Assembly: GCA_002304345.1 (NCBI GenBank)
Contig: NEUU01000020.1
Span: 1-64,000 of the forward strand
Source of the DNA: Verrucomicrobia bacterium Tous-C9LFEB
GTDB lineage: Bacteria > Verrucomicrobiota > Verrucomicrobiia > Methylacidiphilales > UBA1321
Direction: 5' to 3'
Length of the DNA stretch: 64,000 bases
The position numbers and the translations under genes were made by a program. Each line of letters begins with the position of its first letter. The stretch's first letter is position 1. Below are positions 25,612-35,134 of this stretch, in pieces. The notes under the pieces were generated by a model. It saw only the letters and a program-made list of their open reading frames with translations. It ran no database searches and was not told where the DNA came from.

Positions 25612-27306
25612 CTACAGACTCACCGCGCTACGGCGACGGGTCACCCAACCCAAGCCCAGCAGGCCAGCAATCAGAAATGCGGCAGACGTAGGCTCAGGAA
25701 CCGCGCTCAAATAACCGTTCGCGTCGATCGTGATCAGACCCGCCTGACCATTGTAGAGAAGGTTATCCAGATTACTCGCCAGCAAACCGGCATCGCTCGA
25801 TCCAAAGCGAATCCCGGTGGCATCCAACGTTCCAGTGATGTCCAGCGTGAAGCTACCCCAATCCGACTGGCTCGATCCAAACGCCAGCAACGCCCCCGCA
25901 TCGATCGAGAGGAAAGAATTAGCCGAGACAATCAGTTCACCCAACGTCTCCGCGAAGTTATTCGCATCGAACGTGCCACCGTTCAACGTCAGGCTGGCCG
26001 TGTTGGTGATCTGATTGGAAGCACCTAGCTCAAGTATCGCTCCGCTGCGTACGATCGAGTTGATGTACATCGCCGAAGCCCCTGTGTACGAGGCCGTGGA
26101 CTTGAGTACGAGCTTGCCCTCCTGAATATCAAACGCACCGCCGGCTGCTGCCGCGTAGTTACCATCATGCCACATTGTCGTATCGTTCCCCGCGAAAATC
26201 ACAGTTCCAGCACCCGTCTTGGTAAAAACAGTCGTACCCGTCGTGATGCCGCTGTGGCGCCATCCCTGCACCGATCCCGTGAAGACCGCCGTACTATCGG
26301 AAGCAGCCGTGAAAGAAACCGTCGTGGTATTGCCCGCATTGTTGTACTGCTCCACATGGACACCGCCGAACGTAGCCGTGGAATTTGCCGCCGTTACGCC
26401 AATGACCACCGAGTTTGTCAACCCAGCATTGCCATAACCCGCCACCTCCACCGCATCGGTCACCTTGACGCCATTTGCCGCCGATACAACTACCGCGGAA
26501 CTCACGTTACCCGACCCGGCTCGGATCGTACCGCTCGTCGCGCCCGAGTTGTAATCTGAGGTGAAGTTCAATGTCGCCGGACTCACCACGCTGGTTTTGG
26601 CCTTGCCCGTGATGGCCAAGGTCGGAGTCGCCGCCGTGGTCGAAAAGCTGCCCACGCCGAAATTAACCGTGCCTTGGTCCACGGTCATAAACGCATTGTT
26701 CGATCCCGCATTGAATGATGCGCTGTTGATATTCACCGTGCCCGCGTCACCATCACGCACTGCCGAAATGCTTAACCGCGATCCATTGGCAATAGTCACA
26801 TTGGTCGTCGAACCAAACGTCAGAACGCCCGACCGACCAATCACCAAACCACCCACGCTTCCCGAGGTGTTATTGAAAACCACATTCATGTTCTCCATAG
26901 ACACCCTCGGTATCTGACCTACCGCTCCACCGTCAACATTGATGTACTGGCCACTGCCCGCCAGCAATGTAAGCGTGTTATTGCTCGGTGTATTCAGACC
27001 GCTGATCGTAAGTGTTGTACTGCCGTTGGCATAGCGTATCGCTGGAGCCGTCGGAGAAGTTACCGCACCCAAGGTGACATCGCCATTCAACAGTAAAGGC
27101 AGTGTCGGCGTTCCCACATAATTAAAGTTGGCATACTCTCCCGAAACATCTGGAACATTGGTGCCACCCCAATTGGCAGGGTCCTGCCAGTTCGTGCTTG
27201 ATCCGCCACTCCAGCTCAGTTGTTGTGCCTGCAGGGAACCAACCGCTAGCAGCACCCCCACGGCAACCAGCCCTTTTGTCATACGCGTTATGATTGATGA
27301 TCTCAT
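25612..27306 (-). CDS. PEP-CTERM protein with autotransporter-type beta repeats
   Basis: 564 residues. Signal peptide (MTKGLVAVGVLLAVGSLQAQ, after an 8-residue lead) and then a long Gly/Ser/Thr/Asn-rich beta-helical region starting LSWSGGSSTNWQDPANWGG. This and VFTKTGAGTVIFAGNDT plus LTLNGGTFDANN are hallmarks of autotransporter-associated beta-strand repeats. It ends in VPEPTSAAFLIAG, a hydrophobic helix and RRRSAVSL, a PEP-CTERM signal instead of a barrel, so an exosortase would sort it. Probably a large surface adhesin. First gene of the minus-strand operon ending with the GH51-like gene. Confidence 0.8.
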   Translation of the reverse strand: MRSSIITRMTKGLVAVGVLLAVGSLQAQQLSWSGGSSTNWQDPANWGGTNVPDVSGEYANFNYVGTPTLPLLLNGDVTLGAVTSPTAPAIRYANGSTTLTISGLNTPSNNTLTLLAGSGQYINVDGGAVGQIPRVSMENMNVVFNNTSGSVGGLVIGRSGVLTFGSTTNVTIANGSRLSISAVRDGDAGTVNINSASFNAGSNNAFMTVDQGTVNFGVGSFSTTAATPTLAITGKAKTSVVSPATLNFTSDYNSGATSGTIRAGSGNVSSAVVVSAANGVKVTDAVEVAGYGNAGLTNSVVIGVTAANSTATFGGVHVEQYNNAGNTTTVSFTAASDSTAVFTGSVQGWRHSGITTGTTVFTKTGAGTVIFAGNDTTMWHDGNYAAAAGGAFDIQEGKLVLKSTASYTGASAMYINSIVRSGAILELGASNQITNTASLTLNGGTFDANNFAETLGELIVSANSFLSIDAGALLAFGSSQSDWGSFTLDITGTLDATGIRFGSSDAGLLASNLDNLLYNGQAGLITIDANGYLSAVPEPTSAAFLIAGLLGLGWVTRRRSAVSL

Positions 27307-27737
27307 AGTTTCTTTTTTCGTTTTGTATTAATTCCAGCTTTCGTCCTCCTAGCTACATTCTCAATATGCGTTATACCGATCAAAAAATCAACATTATATT
27401 TTATAATTATCTTTATTTCAGATTTAGCGCGAATTTCCTGCAAATTGGCAGCTCGGTTTCTACAGCAAAGCGCGATATTGGGTTTTCTACCTAATCCGCA
27501 TTCATTTTAAAGCTTACTCGCGAATTTATACGCGCCCTCAGTATATGGATCATTTTTTATGATGTAATACTCTTATTACAATAACTTTACGAGTCAATTA
27601 GCATACTAACCTCATCTAGATAAAATCATTTCATTCATCGACTAGTCCCTACATTAGAGAGAGGGTCATAGGCGCAGCCTCAATTAAAGATTATCTTTAA
27701 TGTATAGCTTGCTTTTATATAAATAGAGGATTACTTT
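27307..27737. promoter_or_regulatory. Divergent AT-rich regulatory region with palindrome
   Basis: This 431-bp gap separates the PEP-CTERM operon (minus) and the Verru_Chthon cassette (plus). It is far more AT-rich than its surroundings. At 27684-27700 stands a perfect palindrome, TTAAAGAT-T-ATCTTTAA, 37 bp before the cassette's start codon and a good operator candidate. TATAAA at 27718-27723 and AGAGGA at 27725-27730 precede the GTG start by a normal distance. Confidence 0.55.
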
Positions 27738-28445
27738 GTGTATACAATGAACTCAAAAACGCCTTATCGGCTGTCGCGCCTCGCCTTCAGCATGGTTGAA
27801 CTTTTGGTCGTGATTTGTCTCATTGCCATGCTCGCAGTCGCCTCTCTCCCCGCATTGACCTCCTTGAATCGGAGCGGTTTGGTCACGCAAACAGCGACCT
27901 CGGTGGCAAGTCAGCTCGAGCAGGCTCGCGAGTATGCCGTCGCGCAAAACACCTACGTCTGGGTGGGTTTTTATCAGGACACCGCCAATCTGAAGATGTC
28001 CATGGTCATCGCAGCTTCGAACGACGGCACGGACTTGACCGAGTCCTCCTCGGACCTCGGAGTGATCCCCAACACCTCGGTCAGCTTGATTCACCGCGTG
28101 GAAACTTTTAAGCAAGTCGAACTCAAGGAGGCTGGAGACACCTCACTTCGCTCGCTCTTCGACCAACCGCCCAACCCGGCGACGAATCAAGACAATGCCT
28201 TGTGCTCAAATGGCATGACCTTTTCCGTCAAGATTCCCGGCTCGACCTCTTCCTCTCCCATCCGTTTTACGCGCATGCTGCAGTTCACTCCCAACGGCGG
28301 CGTACGGAACCAAACTGGCCGGGCGATCAATCTCGTGGAGTTCGGGCTGCAATCCAAAGTAGCGGCTCAAGACCGAAGCAGTCGCAATGTAGTGGTCTTG
28401 CGCATTAACGGTTTCACGGGGATGACGCAGCTGTATCGTCCCTAA
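27738..28445 (+). CDS. vccD: Verru_Chthon cassette protein D (pseudopilin-like)
   Basis: 235 residues. GTG 27738 is taken as start since AGAGGA lies 7 nt upstream; ATG 27747 is the alternative. The prepilin motif LAFSMVELLVVI is followed by a hydrophobic helix and QLEQAREYAVAQNTYVWVGFY, like GspH/FimT-type minor pseudopilins. C-terminal part: FTPNGGVRNQTGRAINLVEFGLQ. Its position before B, C and A proteins fits the Verru_Chthon cassette, a conserved four-gene unit in Verrucomicrobium and Chthoniobacter that co-occurs with PEP-CTERM systems. Probable minor pilin of an export or pilus-like machine. Confidence 0.85.
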   Translation: MYTMNSKTPYRLSRLAFSMVELLVVICLIAMLAVASLPALTSLNRSGLVTQTATSVASQLEQAREYAVAQNTYVWVGFYQDTANLKMSMVIAASNDGTDLTESSSDLGVIPNTSVSLIHRVETFKQVELKEAGDTSLRSLFDQPPNPATNQDNALCSNGMTFSVKIPGSTSSSPIRFTRMLQFTPNGGVRNQTGRAINLVEFGLQSKVAAQDRSSRNVVVLRINGFTGMTQLYRP

Positions 28446-28476
28446 GCCAAAAACTTTGAAGAGTTGGAGCGTTTTC

Positions 28477-28965
28477 ATGTCCCCCTTTTTTTCACCAACC
28501 GGTCGCGCGTTCAGCCTTGTGGAAGTGGTGATGGCCCTCGGCATCTGCTCGTTTGCCTTGATTTCTGTGATCGGACTCTTTACCGCCGGGCTGCTCATCA
28601 ATCGCGAGTCCGAAGGTCGAATCGGCGCGGTCAATCTGGCTGAGAAGATTTTGGAAATGCGACGGATCTCCCCGGTTTCCGCCACGAACCAAATGGCCAA
28701 TCTGGCCATTCCCGTCCTGAATCGTCCCTACGGACCGGCCTATCTCAACGGGGGCTCCTCCACTTCGTATATCACGGCATCCGGTTACCTCACGAACAGT
28801 CCGGGCTTCGATACCTACATGGCCACCTGTCAGGCAGGAACGAATTCCCTCACCGGCGAAAAAGTGGCTCAAGTCTATCTCATGCTTTCCTGGCCAGCCC
28901 AACAAAATCCATCCAATCCCCAGGCATTCCGTTATGAAACGCTCACCTACATTCCGCTGCGCTGA
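28477..28965 (+). CDS. vccB: Verru_Chthon cassette protein B (pseudopilin-like)
   Basis: 162 residues from ATG 28477, with GGAG 8 nt upstream. Prepilin motif GRAFSLVEVVMALGICSFALISVIGLFTAG, as in GspI/PilV-type minor pseudopilins, then VNLAEKILEMRR and a small globular part (YGPAYLNGG, VYLMLSWPA). Overlaps the next gene by 32 bp. Family function is unknown beyond prepilin-like processing; membrane localised. Confidence 0.85.
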   Translation: MSPFFSPTGRAFSLVEVVMALGICSFALISVIGLFTAGLLINRESEGRIGAVNLAEKILEMRRISPVSATNQMANLAIPVLNRPYGPAYLNGGSSTSYITASGYLTNSPGFDTYMATCQAGTNSLTGEKVAQVYLMLSWPAQQNPSNPQAFRYETLTYIPLR

Positions 28966-29731
28966 CACGACTCCCCGGCGGGCCTTCACTCTGGTGGAAA
29001 TGTCCGTCGCCATGGCCATCCTCGCGATGATCGTCATCTCCCTCTCCACGATTCTTTTTTCCACGAGCATGACCTGCAATACCGGTCTGCAACGGGCCAA
29101 CAATTTTACCAAGGCCCGCTGCATGCTGGATGCGATGGCCCGAGATCTAAACGGCGTCTTGTTGCGCTCGGACTTGCCCGCATTTTCCAATTCCAATTTT
29201 GAATTCTATACTCAGCAGGCCGGAATCATCAGCGGCAGTCCGCGGCAAATCTCACTGGTTTCCTACAAGATCGATTCCACCTCGGCAAAGAGTACTCTGC
29301 AACGGGGAGACGCCGGCACCACCTGGGCCAGCTCTGCGCAGACAGTCCGCTTTAGCGCCCCACCGGGGTCCAGCCTTCCTGCGCTCACCCAGCGCGACAC
29401 CATCGAAGGGGTCGTCGGATTCGAGGCGATTTTCCATTTCAAGGACGGCACCGCGTCGCGCCAATACACCGTCTCGGCGGACAATCCACTTCGCGCCATC
29501 AGCCTCAACCTGGCCGTGATCGACGACCCCTGCCTCAAGCAGCTCTCGTCCGACCAGATTCGCGATCTCCGGCAAAAACTGACCACCGCCGCGCAGAGCG
29601 GCATTGATGTCAAATCGAACTGGGATGGATACCTCTCAAGCCAACTCGATTGGACGAGGTACCCGAAAAAACTCGCCAGTGGTATCAAGACTTACCAACG
29701 CTATGTCACACTCTCCACTCCCATTCGCTGA
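28934..29731 (+). CDS. vccC: Verru_Chthon cassette protein C (pseudopilin-like)
   Basis: 265 residues. Prepilin motif RRAFTLVEMSVAMAILAMIVISLSTILF, then a GspJ-like globular domain: KARCMLDAMARDLNGVLLR, SLVSYKID, VVGFEAIFHFKDG and RAISLNLAVID. Starts inside gene B and overlaps gene A by 29 bp, so the four genes are translationally coupled. It would join the B, D and A proteins in the same pseudopilus-like complex. Confidence 0.85.
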   Translation: MKRSPTFRCADTTPRRAFTLVEMSVAMAILAMIVISLSTILFSTSMTCNTGLQRANNFTKARCMLDAMARDLNGVLLRSDLPAFSNSNFEFYTQQAGIISGSPRQISLVSYKIDSTSAKSTLQRGDAGTTWASSAQTVRFSAPPGSSLPALTQRDTIEGVVGFEAIFHFKDGTASRQYTVSADNPLRAISLNLAVIDDPCLKQLSSDQIRDLRQKLTTAAQSGIDVKSNWDGYLSSQLDWTRYPKKLASGIKTYQRYVTLSTPIR

Positions 29732-32700
29732 ATCCCGCCGACTCTTTCGGGAATATTCTCCCGCTCCGCAACAGGGGATGGCACTGCTCATCACCCTGAC
29801 CATGGTCACGCTCGCGTCCATCATGCTGGTGACCTTCATCGCGATGATGCAGCACGACAAGGCGGCCACCGCCTCCTACAGCCAATCGGCCAAGGCCAAG
29901 AATCTCGCACTCGGAGCGCTACAGGCGCTCGTCGAGGATCTACGCCGGGAAATGCGCAAGGATTCCCTTCCCGACATGGGACCCAACAACCTCTATGTAA
30001 ATCGTCCCATTCACACCAATATCACCAGCGCCGCGCAAGTACCGGCCCGCTGCGGCACCAACGCGGCGATGCCGTCGCTCATCCGGATCAGCACCAACCA
30101 GCCGGCCTATCAAGGCCCCCTCTATACGAGCTTGATGACGTCCACGACACTGAGTTCCACCGTGAAGTCGCGTAACGGACGAGCCATCACCACCAATCGA
30201 TGGAGCAAACCGCAGCTGGGAAAATTCCCTTCGCCGAACACGACTCCCTACTGGTCGTTGATCACCCGCAACGGCCTGACCAACGCCGCGGGTCTTCAGT
30301 TCGGCGCCGCCGGGAATGGAACACTCAATAATCCCACCTACGCCAACACCAATTACGTGATCGGTCGCGTGGCCTATGCCATTTACGATGTCGGCGGGTT
30401 GCTCGACATCACGGTGGCAGGTCATCCCACGTCCATGACTCCCGAGCAAGTCCGCCAGATCGAAGGGACTCTCGCGGGAGTCGATCTGACGCAACTCAAG
30501 GACAGTTCCGGCACCAAACTCATCGACCCGGATCAACTGGTGGCGTGGCGCAATGCTACGACCTCACAGTCGCCCGATATCTACATCACCCACCTCACCT
30601 CATTCGCCAGCACCAACGGCTTTCGCAAGACGGCCAGCGGCGACACCACATTTATCGGTCGTCAGGATCTGATCAAGGCCGCGCAAAGCGGCTCCGTCGG
30701 CATTTCGACCAATGCCCTGCCCTACCTCACGACCTTCTCCCGCGAATCGGGCATGCCCATGTGGCGGCCAGCCACCAACGCTCCCGCCGCAGGGCTGTTC
30801 AAATATAAGGACCTCGCCTATACCACGGGGTCCACCAATCGCTTTGTCCCCCTGGTTCGCGTGAATGGGGATGATCAGATTATTTCCTATCACAGCGACG
30901 GGACGCGCTATTCGTACAAGGTCGTTGCCGGTGATCCCGTGGTGCGGAAACGTTTTCCCCTCGAAAGATTGAAATGGCTGACGCGGAACGGCCCCAAAGC
31001 AGGAGTCGGTGCGGAAGCCATCCGCGCGTGCTTTGGGCTCGAGTGGGCCGGATCTAACATCACACCCGGAGCCAAAGTCTGGAAATATGTCGGCTCCTCC
31101 AGCTCCAGCGCCAAACCGATCCTTTCCACCCTCGATCAAATCGCCGCCGAAAGCCCACGGCGGGAACCCAATTTCTTTGAACTGATCCAGGCCGGAATCT
31201 TAACCGGCTCTCTCGGCTACTATGGAGGAGCGAATCAACAGCTCGACCCCAAATCATACGAATTGAAATCGACCCTGCAAATCTGCCGGATTGTGGCCAA
31301 TATCATTGATCAATATGACGACGACTCGTACCCCACCGTCATCGAATGCCCCGTCTACTCCGTCTATTATCAAATCTGCGGTGTGGAAAATCTCCCCCAG
31401 GTCAATGTCTTCAAAACGATCTGTGCCATAGCCAACTCGGGAGCAAGTCTCTCCTTCTATTCCCTGCCCGGACTCTGGAATCCACATCAAAATGCCGGGT
31501 CAATTAGCGGAGATATCCCGAAAGTGCGGCTGTCCTTTGGGGGAACAATTATGGCGCGCTGCAACTGGGCCACCACACTTCAAGGTAATCCATCCTCACC
31601 AGAAGGCATCGGTATTTATGGAGAAACCACCACGATTCCTTTCAATCCCATGGTCAACATCCAGCTCAAGTCCGATAGTCCGGGCCGGGGTGCTAAAGGT
31701 TTTGCCGAAGCCTCTCCCATTACCTCCGAGGATGTCAGCAGCGCTTTATCCGGAGGATCTGCCAGCGGCGGATCATGGGAGAAAACCCCACCCTTGGGTG
31801 GCGCGAATGCCGTTACGGAAAGCAAACAGTACGTCGGGCTCCGACTTAAAGAGATGCCGCTTGAGCTGACCACGCAGAGAGAAGGCATCGTCAAGGTCTT
31901 GAACGGATCGAATAAACCTTCCGACTTTCCGCAGACGACGGGCTATGCTGATTTGACTCCCCCCGCCAAAAAAGATATCCGCAATAGTGGTGAAATCATC
32001 ACTCGCATGACTGATGGCCAACTCTTGCTGGAGTTTGAACAAAACCCGGGAGTCTGGGTCCCCTACAGCTTTCTCTTTGGTATGAATACAGCCGATCGCT
32101 CGACATGGGTATCAGACCCCACCAAGGCATTCAATAGCGGCCATAATCCCTGGAGAAATCCAACCCATCCCGCCTCCGTGGACATGACAGTACTGGCTAA
32201 TGTGCAGCAAGTCGCCAATGGCACGTTTGACCAAGCCGATGTGTGGGGTGAAAATGGTTCGCTCCACTATCAGAAAATAGATCCCCTTACCCTCCGGATT
32301 ATCCCTGCCATTTTTATCCGGTGGCTCAACGGCAATACCTCCCCCGCCAATCCCGCAGGCACGCCCCAAGCCAGAAACGTCGGATTTAAACCCCTCTGGA
32401 GCACAGCCCCCCTGTTGAGCAATCTCCCCGGCTCCAGCGACGAATCCAAATTTGCCACGAGCGGTTATGGAGGAGCAGACTGGAACCAAACCAACGCGAG
32501 CGGAATAGAACCCAGGACAACAGCAAATCCCCAAATGCAAGGAGTACCTGGCAACATCGCCAACAAAGGCGCCAACAGCTCCTACTTCCCAGCCACGCTC
32601 TGCCGCAATAGCGGCAAGGAAATCGCCACAAATTCCTACTCGGGAAATACCGTCATCAAAGATCCCGATGGCATCGCCCGGCTGGCCGATAGCGGACTCT

Positions 32701-33359
32701 ACGGTTCCCCCTCCGATCAGGGCCCCGGCTTGGGAAATCCCTATCTCAACAGCAAGGATCGCCCCATTCATCTCGATCGCCCATTCCAAAGCCTCGTCGA
32801 ACTGGGAAAAGTCCTCCGGGATAATCCCTGGCGCACGCTGAATTTCTTCACCGAGGACAGCCCCGACTCCGGGCTTCTCGAATTGTTCTGCCTCTACGAA
32901 TCCTCCGAAAACGAACCGACCTCGGGCCGTCTCGATTTGAACACCCGCAATGAGACCGTCCTCGCCGTTGCCCTCGGTAACACCACCGCTCAACCCGCGG
33001 ACATCGCCAAGAGCTGGGTCACCTTTACCGATCCCGCGAATACGGCGCAGGGCCCCTTGTTGAACAAGTCAGATCTCGTCGTGCGGCTCTTCCATTCCAG
33101 TGATGGGCTTGCGGAATTCAAATCGATCAAACTCAAATCCGAACGCGAAAACCTCCTCCGAACTCTTGCAAACCTGGGACAGGTCGGCACCTGGAACCTG
33201 ATGATTGATCTTGTCGCGCAAACCGGGAAATACCCACCGGACGCCACTCGGCTCGAGGATTTCATCGTCGAGGGAGAACAGCGTTATTGGCTGCACATCG
33301 CCATTAACCGGGCCACCGAGCAAATCATCGATCAGCAGTTGGAAATCATCACGGAATAA
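29703..33359 (+). CDS. vccA: Verru_Chthon cassette protein A (large PilX/GspK-like)
   Basis: 1218 residues. ATG 29703 overlaps gene C by 29 bp. The N-terminus has QQGMALLITLTMVTLASIMLVTFIAMM, a membrane anchor like PilX/GspK, followed by LALGALQALVEDLRREM. The long hydrophilic rest carries LARLADSGLYGSPSDQGPG-like text, IHLDRPFQSLVELGKVLRDNPWRTLNFF, SGRLDLNTRN and, near the end, YWLHIAINRATEQIIDQQLEI. The size and order match cassette protein A. It probably caps or organises the pseudopilus-like structure. No enzymatic motif is visible. Confidence 0.85.
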   Translation: MSHSPLPFAESRRLFREYSPAPQQGMALLITLTMVTLASIMLVTFIAMMQHDKAATASYSQSAKAKNLALGALQALVEDLRREMRKDSLPDMGPNNLYVNRPIHTNITSAAQVPARCGTNAAMPSLIRISTNQPAYQGPLYTSLMTSTTLSSTVKSRNGRAITTNRWSKPQLGKFPSPNTTPYWSLITRNGLTNAAGLQFGAAGNGTLNNPTYANTNYVIGRVAYAIYDVGGLLDITVAGHPTSMTPEQVRQIEGTLAGVDLTQLKDSSGTKLIDPDQLVAWRNATTSQSPDIYITHLTSFASTNGFRKTASGDTTFIGRQDLIKAAQSGSVGISTNALPYLTTFSRESGMPMWRPATNAPAAGLFKYKDLAYTTGSTNRFVPLVRVNGDDQIISYHSDGTRYSYKVVAGDPVVRKRFPLERLKWLTRNGPKAGVGAEAIRACFGLEWAGSNITPGAKVWKYVGSSSSSAKPILSTLDQIAAESPRREPNFFELIQAGILTGSLGYYGGANQQLDPKSYELKSTLQICRIVANIIDQYDDDSYPTVIECPVYSVYYQICGVENLPQVNVFKTICAIANSGASLSFYSLPGLWNPHQNAGSISGDIPKVRLSFGGTIMARCNWATTLQGNPSSPEGIGIYGETTTIPFNPMVNIQLKSDSPGRGAKGFAEASPITSEDVSSALSGGSASGGSWEKTPPLGGANAVTESKQYVGLRLKEMPLELTTQREGIVKVLNGSNKPSDFPQTTGYADLTPPAKKDIRNSGEIITRMTDGQLLLEFEQNPGVWVPYSFLFGMNTADRSTWVSDPTKAFNSGHNPWRNPTHPASVDMTVLANVQQVANGTFDQADVWGENGSLHYQKIDPLTLRIIPAIFIRWLNGNTSPANPAGTPQARNVGFKPLWSTAPLLSNLPGSSDESKFATSGYGGADWNQTNASGIEPRTTANPQMQGVPGNIANKGANSSYFPATLCRNSGKEIATNSYSGNTVIKDPDGIARLADSGLYGSPSDQGPGLGNPYLNSKDRPIHLDRPFQSLVELGKVLRDNPWRTLNFFTEDSPDSGLLELFCLYESSENEPTSGRLDLNTRNETVLAVALGNTTAQPADIAKSWVTFTDPANTAQGPLLNKSDLVVRLFHSSDGLAEFKSIKLKSERENLLRTLANLGQVGTWNLMIDLVAQTGKYPPDATRLEDFIVEGEQRYWLHIAINRATEQIIDQQLEIITE

Positions 33360-33412
33360 GACGGCAACCTTTCCGGAAATCGATCACGCCACAGCTCACA
33401 CCGCGGCATTCT

Positions 33413-34204
33413 TTATACAGGCAAGCTTCGCAGCGCTTCTTCCAGAGACGGAAGTTCCGGGTGCCAACGTTTTTCCCATTCGAGGCTGACCGCTCCCGAA
33501 TATCCACTGGATTCGAGCAAAGCAAAGAGTTCGGAAAAATCGAATTCTCCCTGACCGGGCAACGTGTACTGGAAGTTCTCGCCCGACGAGCCGACGCAAC
33601 TCCGACTGTCCTTGACGTGAATATGCCGAACCCACGGCCCCAAGAGCCGCCAGGATTCCGCTGTCGATGTCTGACCCAAACGCCAGGTGTGATGAGAGTC
33701 CCAGAGCAAATCGACATGCGTGCCGATGGTATCCAGAAAATGGCGACAGAGTGCGGGGTCGCTCAAAGCGCCATGAGTTTCGACCAGAATTCCAGTGCGA
33801 AGGCCCAAAGAGTGAAGAACGCTGCTGGCTGACTCCACACAGCGGCGGCACCGCGCAATGTCTTCGTTGGTTAATGACTGGCCGGGCTGGCCGCCGTCGA
33901 AAACCCGTATCCAGCGATAAGGTTCCAGCCACGGGGCCAACTGTTCGAGTCCTTCGAACTGCTCCTGACCAATGAGAGAAAACGAGGAGCCCCAGACGAG
34001 CGGCTTGACCCGATAACGGGACAACACCTGATTGACTTCCGCAGGCGTCTGGAATTTTTTAGTGAAAAGAGCGGGCAAGTCTTCGCGCCCTTCGAGAGTG
34101 CGGATTTCCACAAATGGCAGCTCATGACGATCCGCAAAATCGAGGACTTCTTCTAATGATTTTTCGGGACAACCGATGGTAGAAAAACAGGTAACGCGCG
34201 ACAT
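33413..34204 (-). CDS. Sugar phosphate isomerase/epimerase (TIM barrel)
   Basis: 263 residues, xylose isomerase-like TIM barrel. LPFVEIRTLEG and VLVETHGA hold acidic residues at the barrel mouth; DLLWDSHHTW has the expected Asp/His metal ligands; VRHIHVKDSR and VSLEWEKRWHPELP give the later His and Glu. Cytoplasmic. Only distantly related to the isomerase at 19255-20025. It follows the PEP-CTERM gene at 34285-35058 by 80 bp and may be cotranscribed, serving the uronate or sugar pathway of the lyase locus nearby. Confidence 0.85.
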   Translation of the reverse strand: MSRVTCFSTIGCPEKSLEEVLDFADRHELPFVEIRTLEGREDLPALFTKKFQTPAEVNQVLSRYRVKPLVWGSSFSLIGQEQFEGLEQLAPWLEPYRWIRVFDGGQPGQSLTNEDIARCRRCVESASSVLHSLGLRTGILVETHGALSDPALCRHFLDTIGTHVDLLWDSHHTWRLGQTSTAESWRLLGPWVRHIHVKDSRSCVGSSGENFQYTLPGQGEFDFSELFALLESSGYSGAVSLEWEKRWHPELPSLEEALRSLPV

Positions 34205-34221
34205 GCAGAGGGTTCAGTTGA

Positions 34222-34278
34222 AGGATGAGTTCATAGAAGCAACGAATCACCTCGGGTGTCAACTCATCCTCGATTCGT
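34222..34278. repeat. Interlocking inverted repeats
   Basis: A 10-bp inverted repeat (34222-34231 with 34261-34270) interlocks with a 7-bp one (ACGAATC at 34242-34248 with GATTCGT at 34272-34278), giving pseudoknot-like geometry. It lies between the PEP-CTERM gene and the isomerase gene and may tune read-through. Confidence 0.45.
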
Positions 34279-34284
34279 CAACGA

Positions 34285-35058
34285 TCACGCGTGACGCCAC
34301 CGGCAACAGTGCTGGCAGACGAACAGGGCGGCCATCGAGAGAAGCAACAGATGAACAGCCGACGGTTCGGGCACCGCAATTCCGGAGTAGAGGCTGACAT
34401 TGTCGATCCACATTTCCTGAGAGTAACTTCCACTGGAAGTAGAGAACACAAATTTGGTTAGATCAGTACCCGTCGTAGAATTCAGCGCGTAGTTGTCCAG
34501 AATCAGCACATTGTCGATCCAGAGATCGAACGTTCCGGAAGCAACGCTGTTGATTCCATAGATCTCCGCCGCCGTCGTGTTGTTGATCACGATGTCGAGA
34601 TGATGCGTGGCATCAATCGGATAGACGGTGCTATAGGTACCCGAGTTGATCCGGATTTGTCCCCCGTTGAAATCGATCGAGGCAGTTCCCGGGAAACTGA
34701 TGTTCCAGTAGGTGCCGTTTACGCCGGAGGGTTCATAAAAATCCAGACTCAGGGTAGCCAGTTGGAAGGCGCTGCTGGGTTTGGAGTCCAATCGAGTGAG
34801 AGCTGCGTTGCTCGTATCGGAAATCCTCAGATACTTGTTGGTGGTGCCGTTATGGAAGACAGCACTGGGATCTGCGGTAGCGGTGAGAAGAGTTCCCGTC
34901 GGACTAGAAGTGACCGATCCCCATTTTTCATTGGAGACAAGCTCATTTCCAACAGTGTAAGACTCGAAATCTTCCGAGAAGATCAGCGTTGCGGCGGACA
35001 CCGGACGGCATAGCGCGGAAACCGTAACGGCCAACAGAAGGAGGAGGAATGTTCTCAT
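34285..35058 (-). CDS. PEP-CTERM sorting domain protein
   Basis: 257 residues. Signal peptide (RTFLLLLLAVTVSALCRPVSAA). The body starts LIFSEDFESYTVGNELVSNEKW, a common opening of lectin-like (LamG) PEP-CTERM proteins, and continues with FWIDNVLI-like repeats (FDLWIDNVLILDN, EMWIDNVSLY). The tail is AVPEPSAVHLLLLSMAALFV followed by CCRWRHA, an exosortase signal with an unusual Cys-rich end. Likely surface exposed; partner unknown. Divergent from the LacI regulator gene. Confidence 0.8.
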   Translation of the reverse strand: MRTFLLLLLAVTVSALCRPVSAATLIFSEDFESYTVGNELVSNEKWGSVTSSPTGTLLTATADPSAVFHNGTTNKYLRISDTSNAALTRLDSKPSSAFQLATLSLDFYEPSGVNGTYWNISFPGTASIDFNGGQIRINSGTYSTVYPIDATHHLDIVINNTTAAEIYGINSVASGTFDLWIDNVLILDNYALNSTTGTDLTKFVFSTSSGSYSQEMWIDNVSLYSGIAVPEPSAVHLLLLSMAALFVCQHCCRWRHA

Positions 35059-35113
35059 GGTTAGGGTGTTGTTTCTTCCAGAGTCGCATCGAAAGCAATT
35101 GACTCAATCCGCT

Positions 35114-35132
35114 GGTTGCGCACATTGTTGCG
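35114..35132 (-). promoter_or_regulatory. Candidate LacI-family operator (site 1)
   Basis: Read on the minus strand this site is CGCAACAATGTGCGCAACC. It matches 36208-36226 at 15 of 19 positions (CGCAACAAT, GCG and AA shared). It ends 2 bp before the regulator's ATG and lies in the divergent promoter of the PEP-CTERM gene, so it fits autoregulation. Confidence 0.5.
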
Positions 35133-35134
35133 TA

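Noticed and set aside
32112-32993. 293-codon minus-strand open frame inside cassette gene A
   Set aside because: Antisense to the cassette protein, without any domain.
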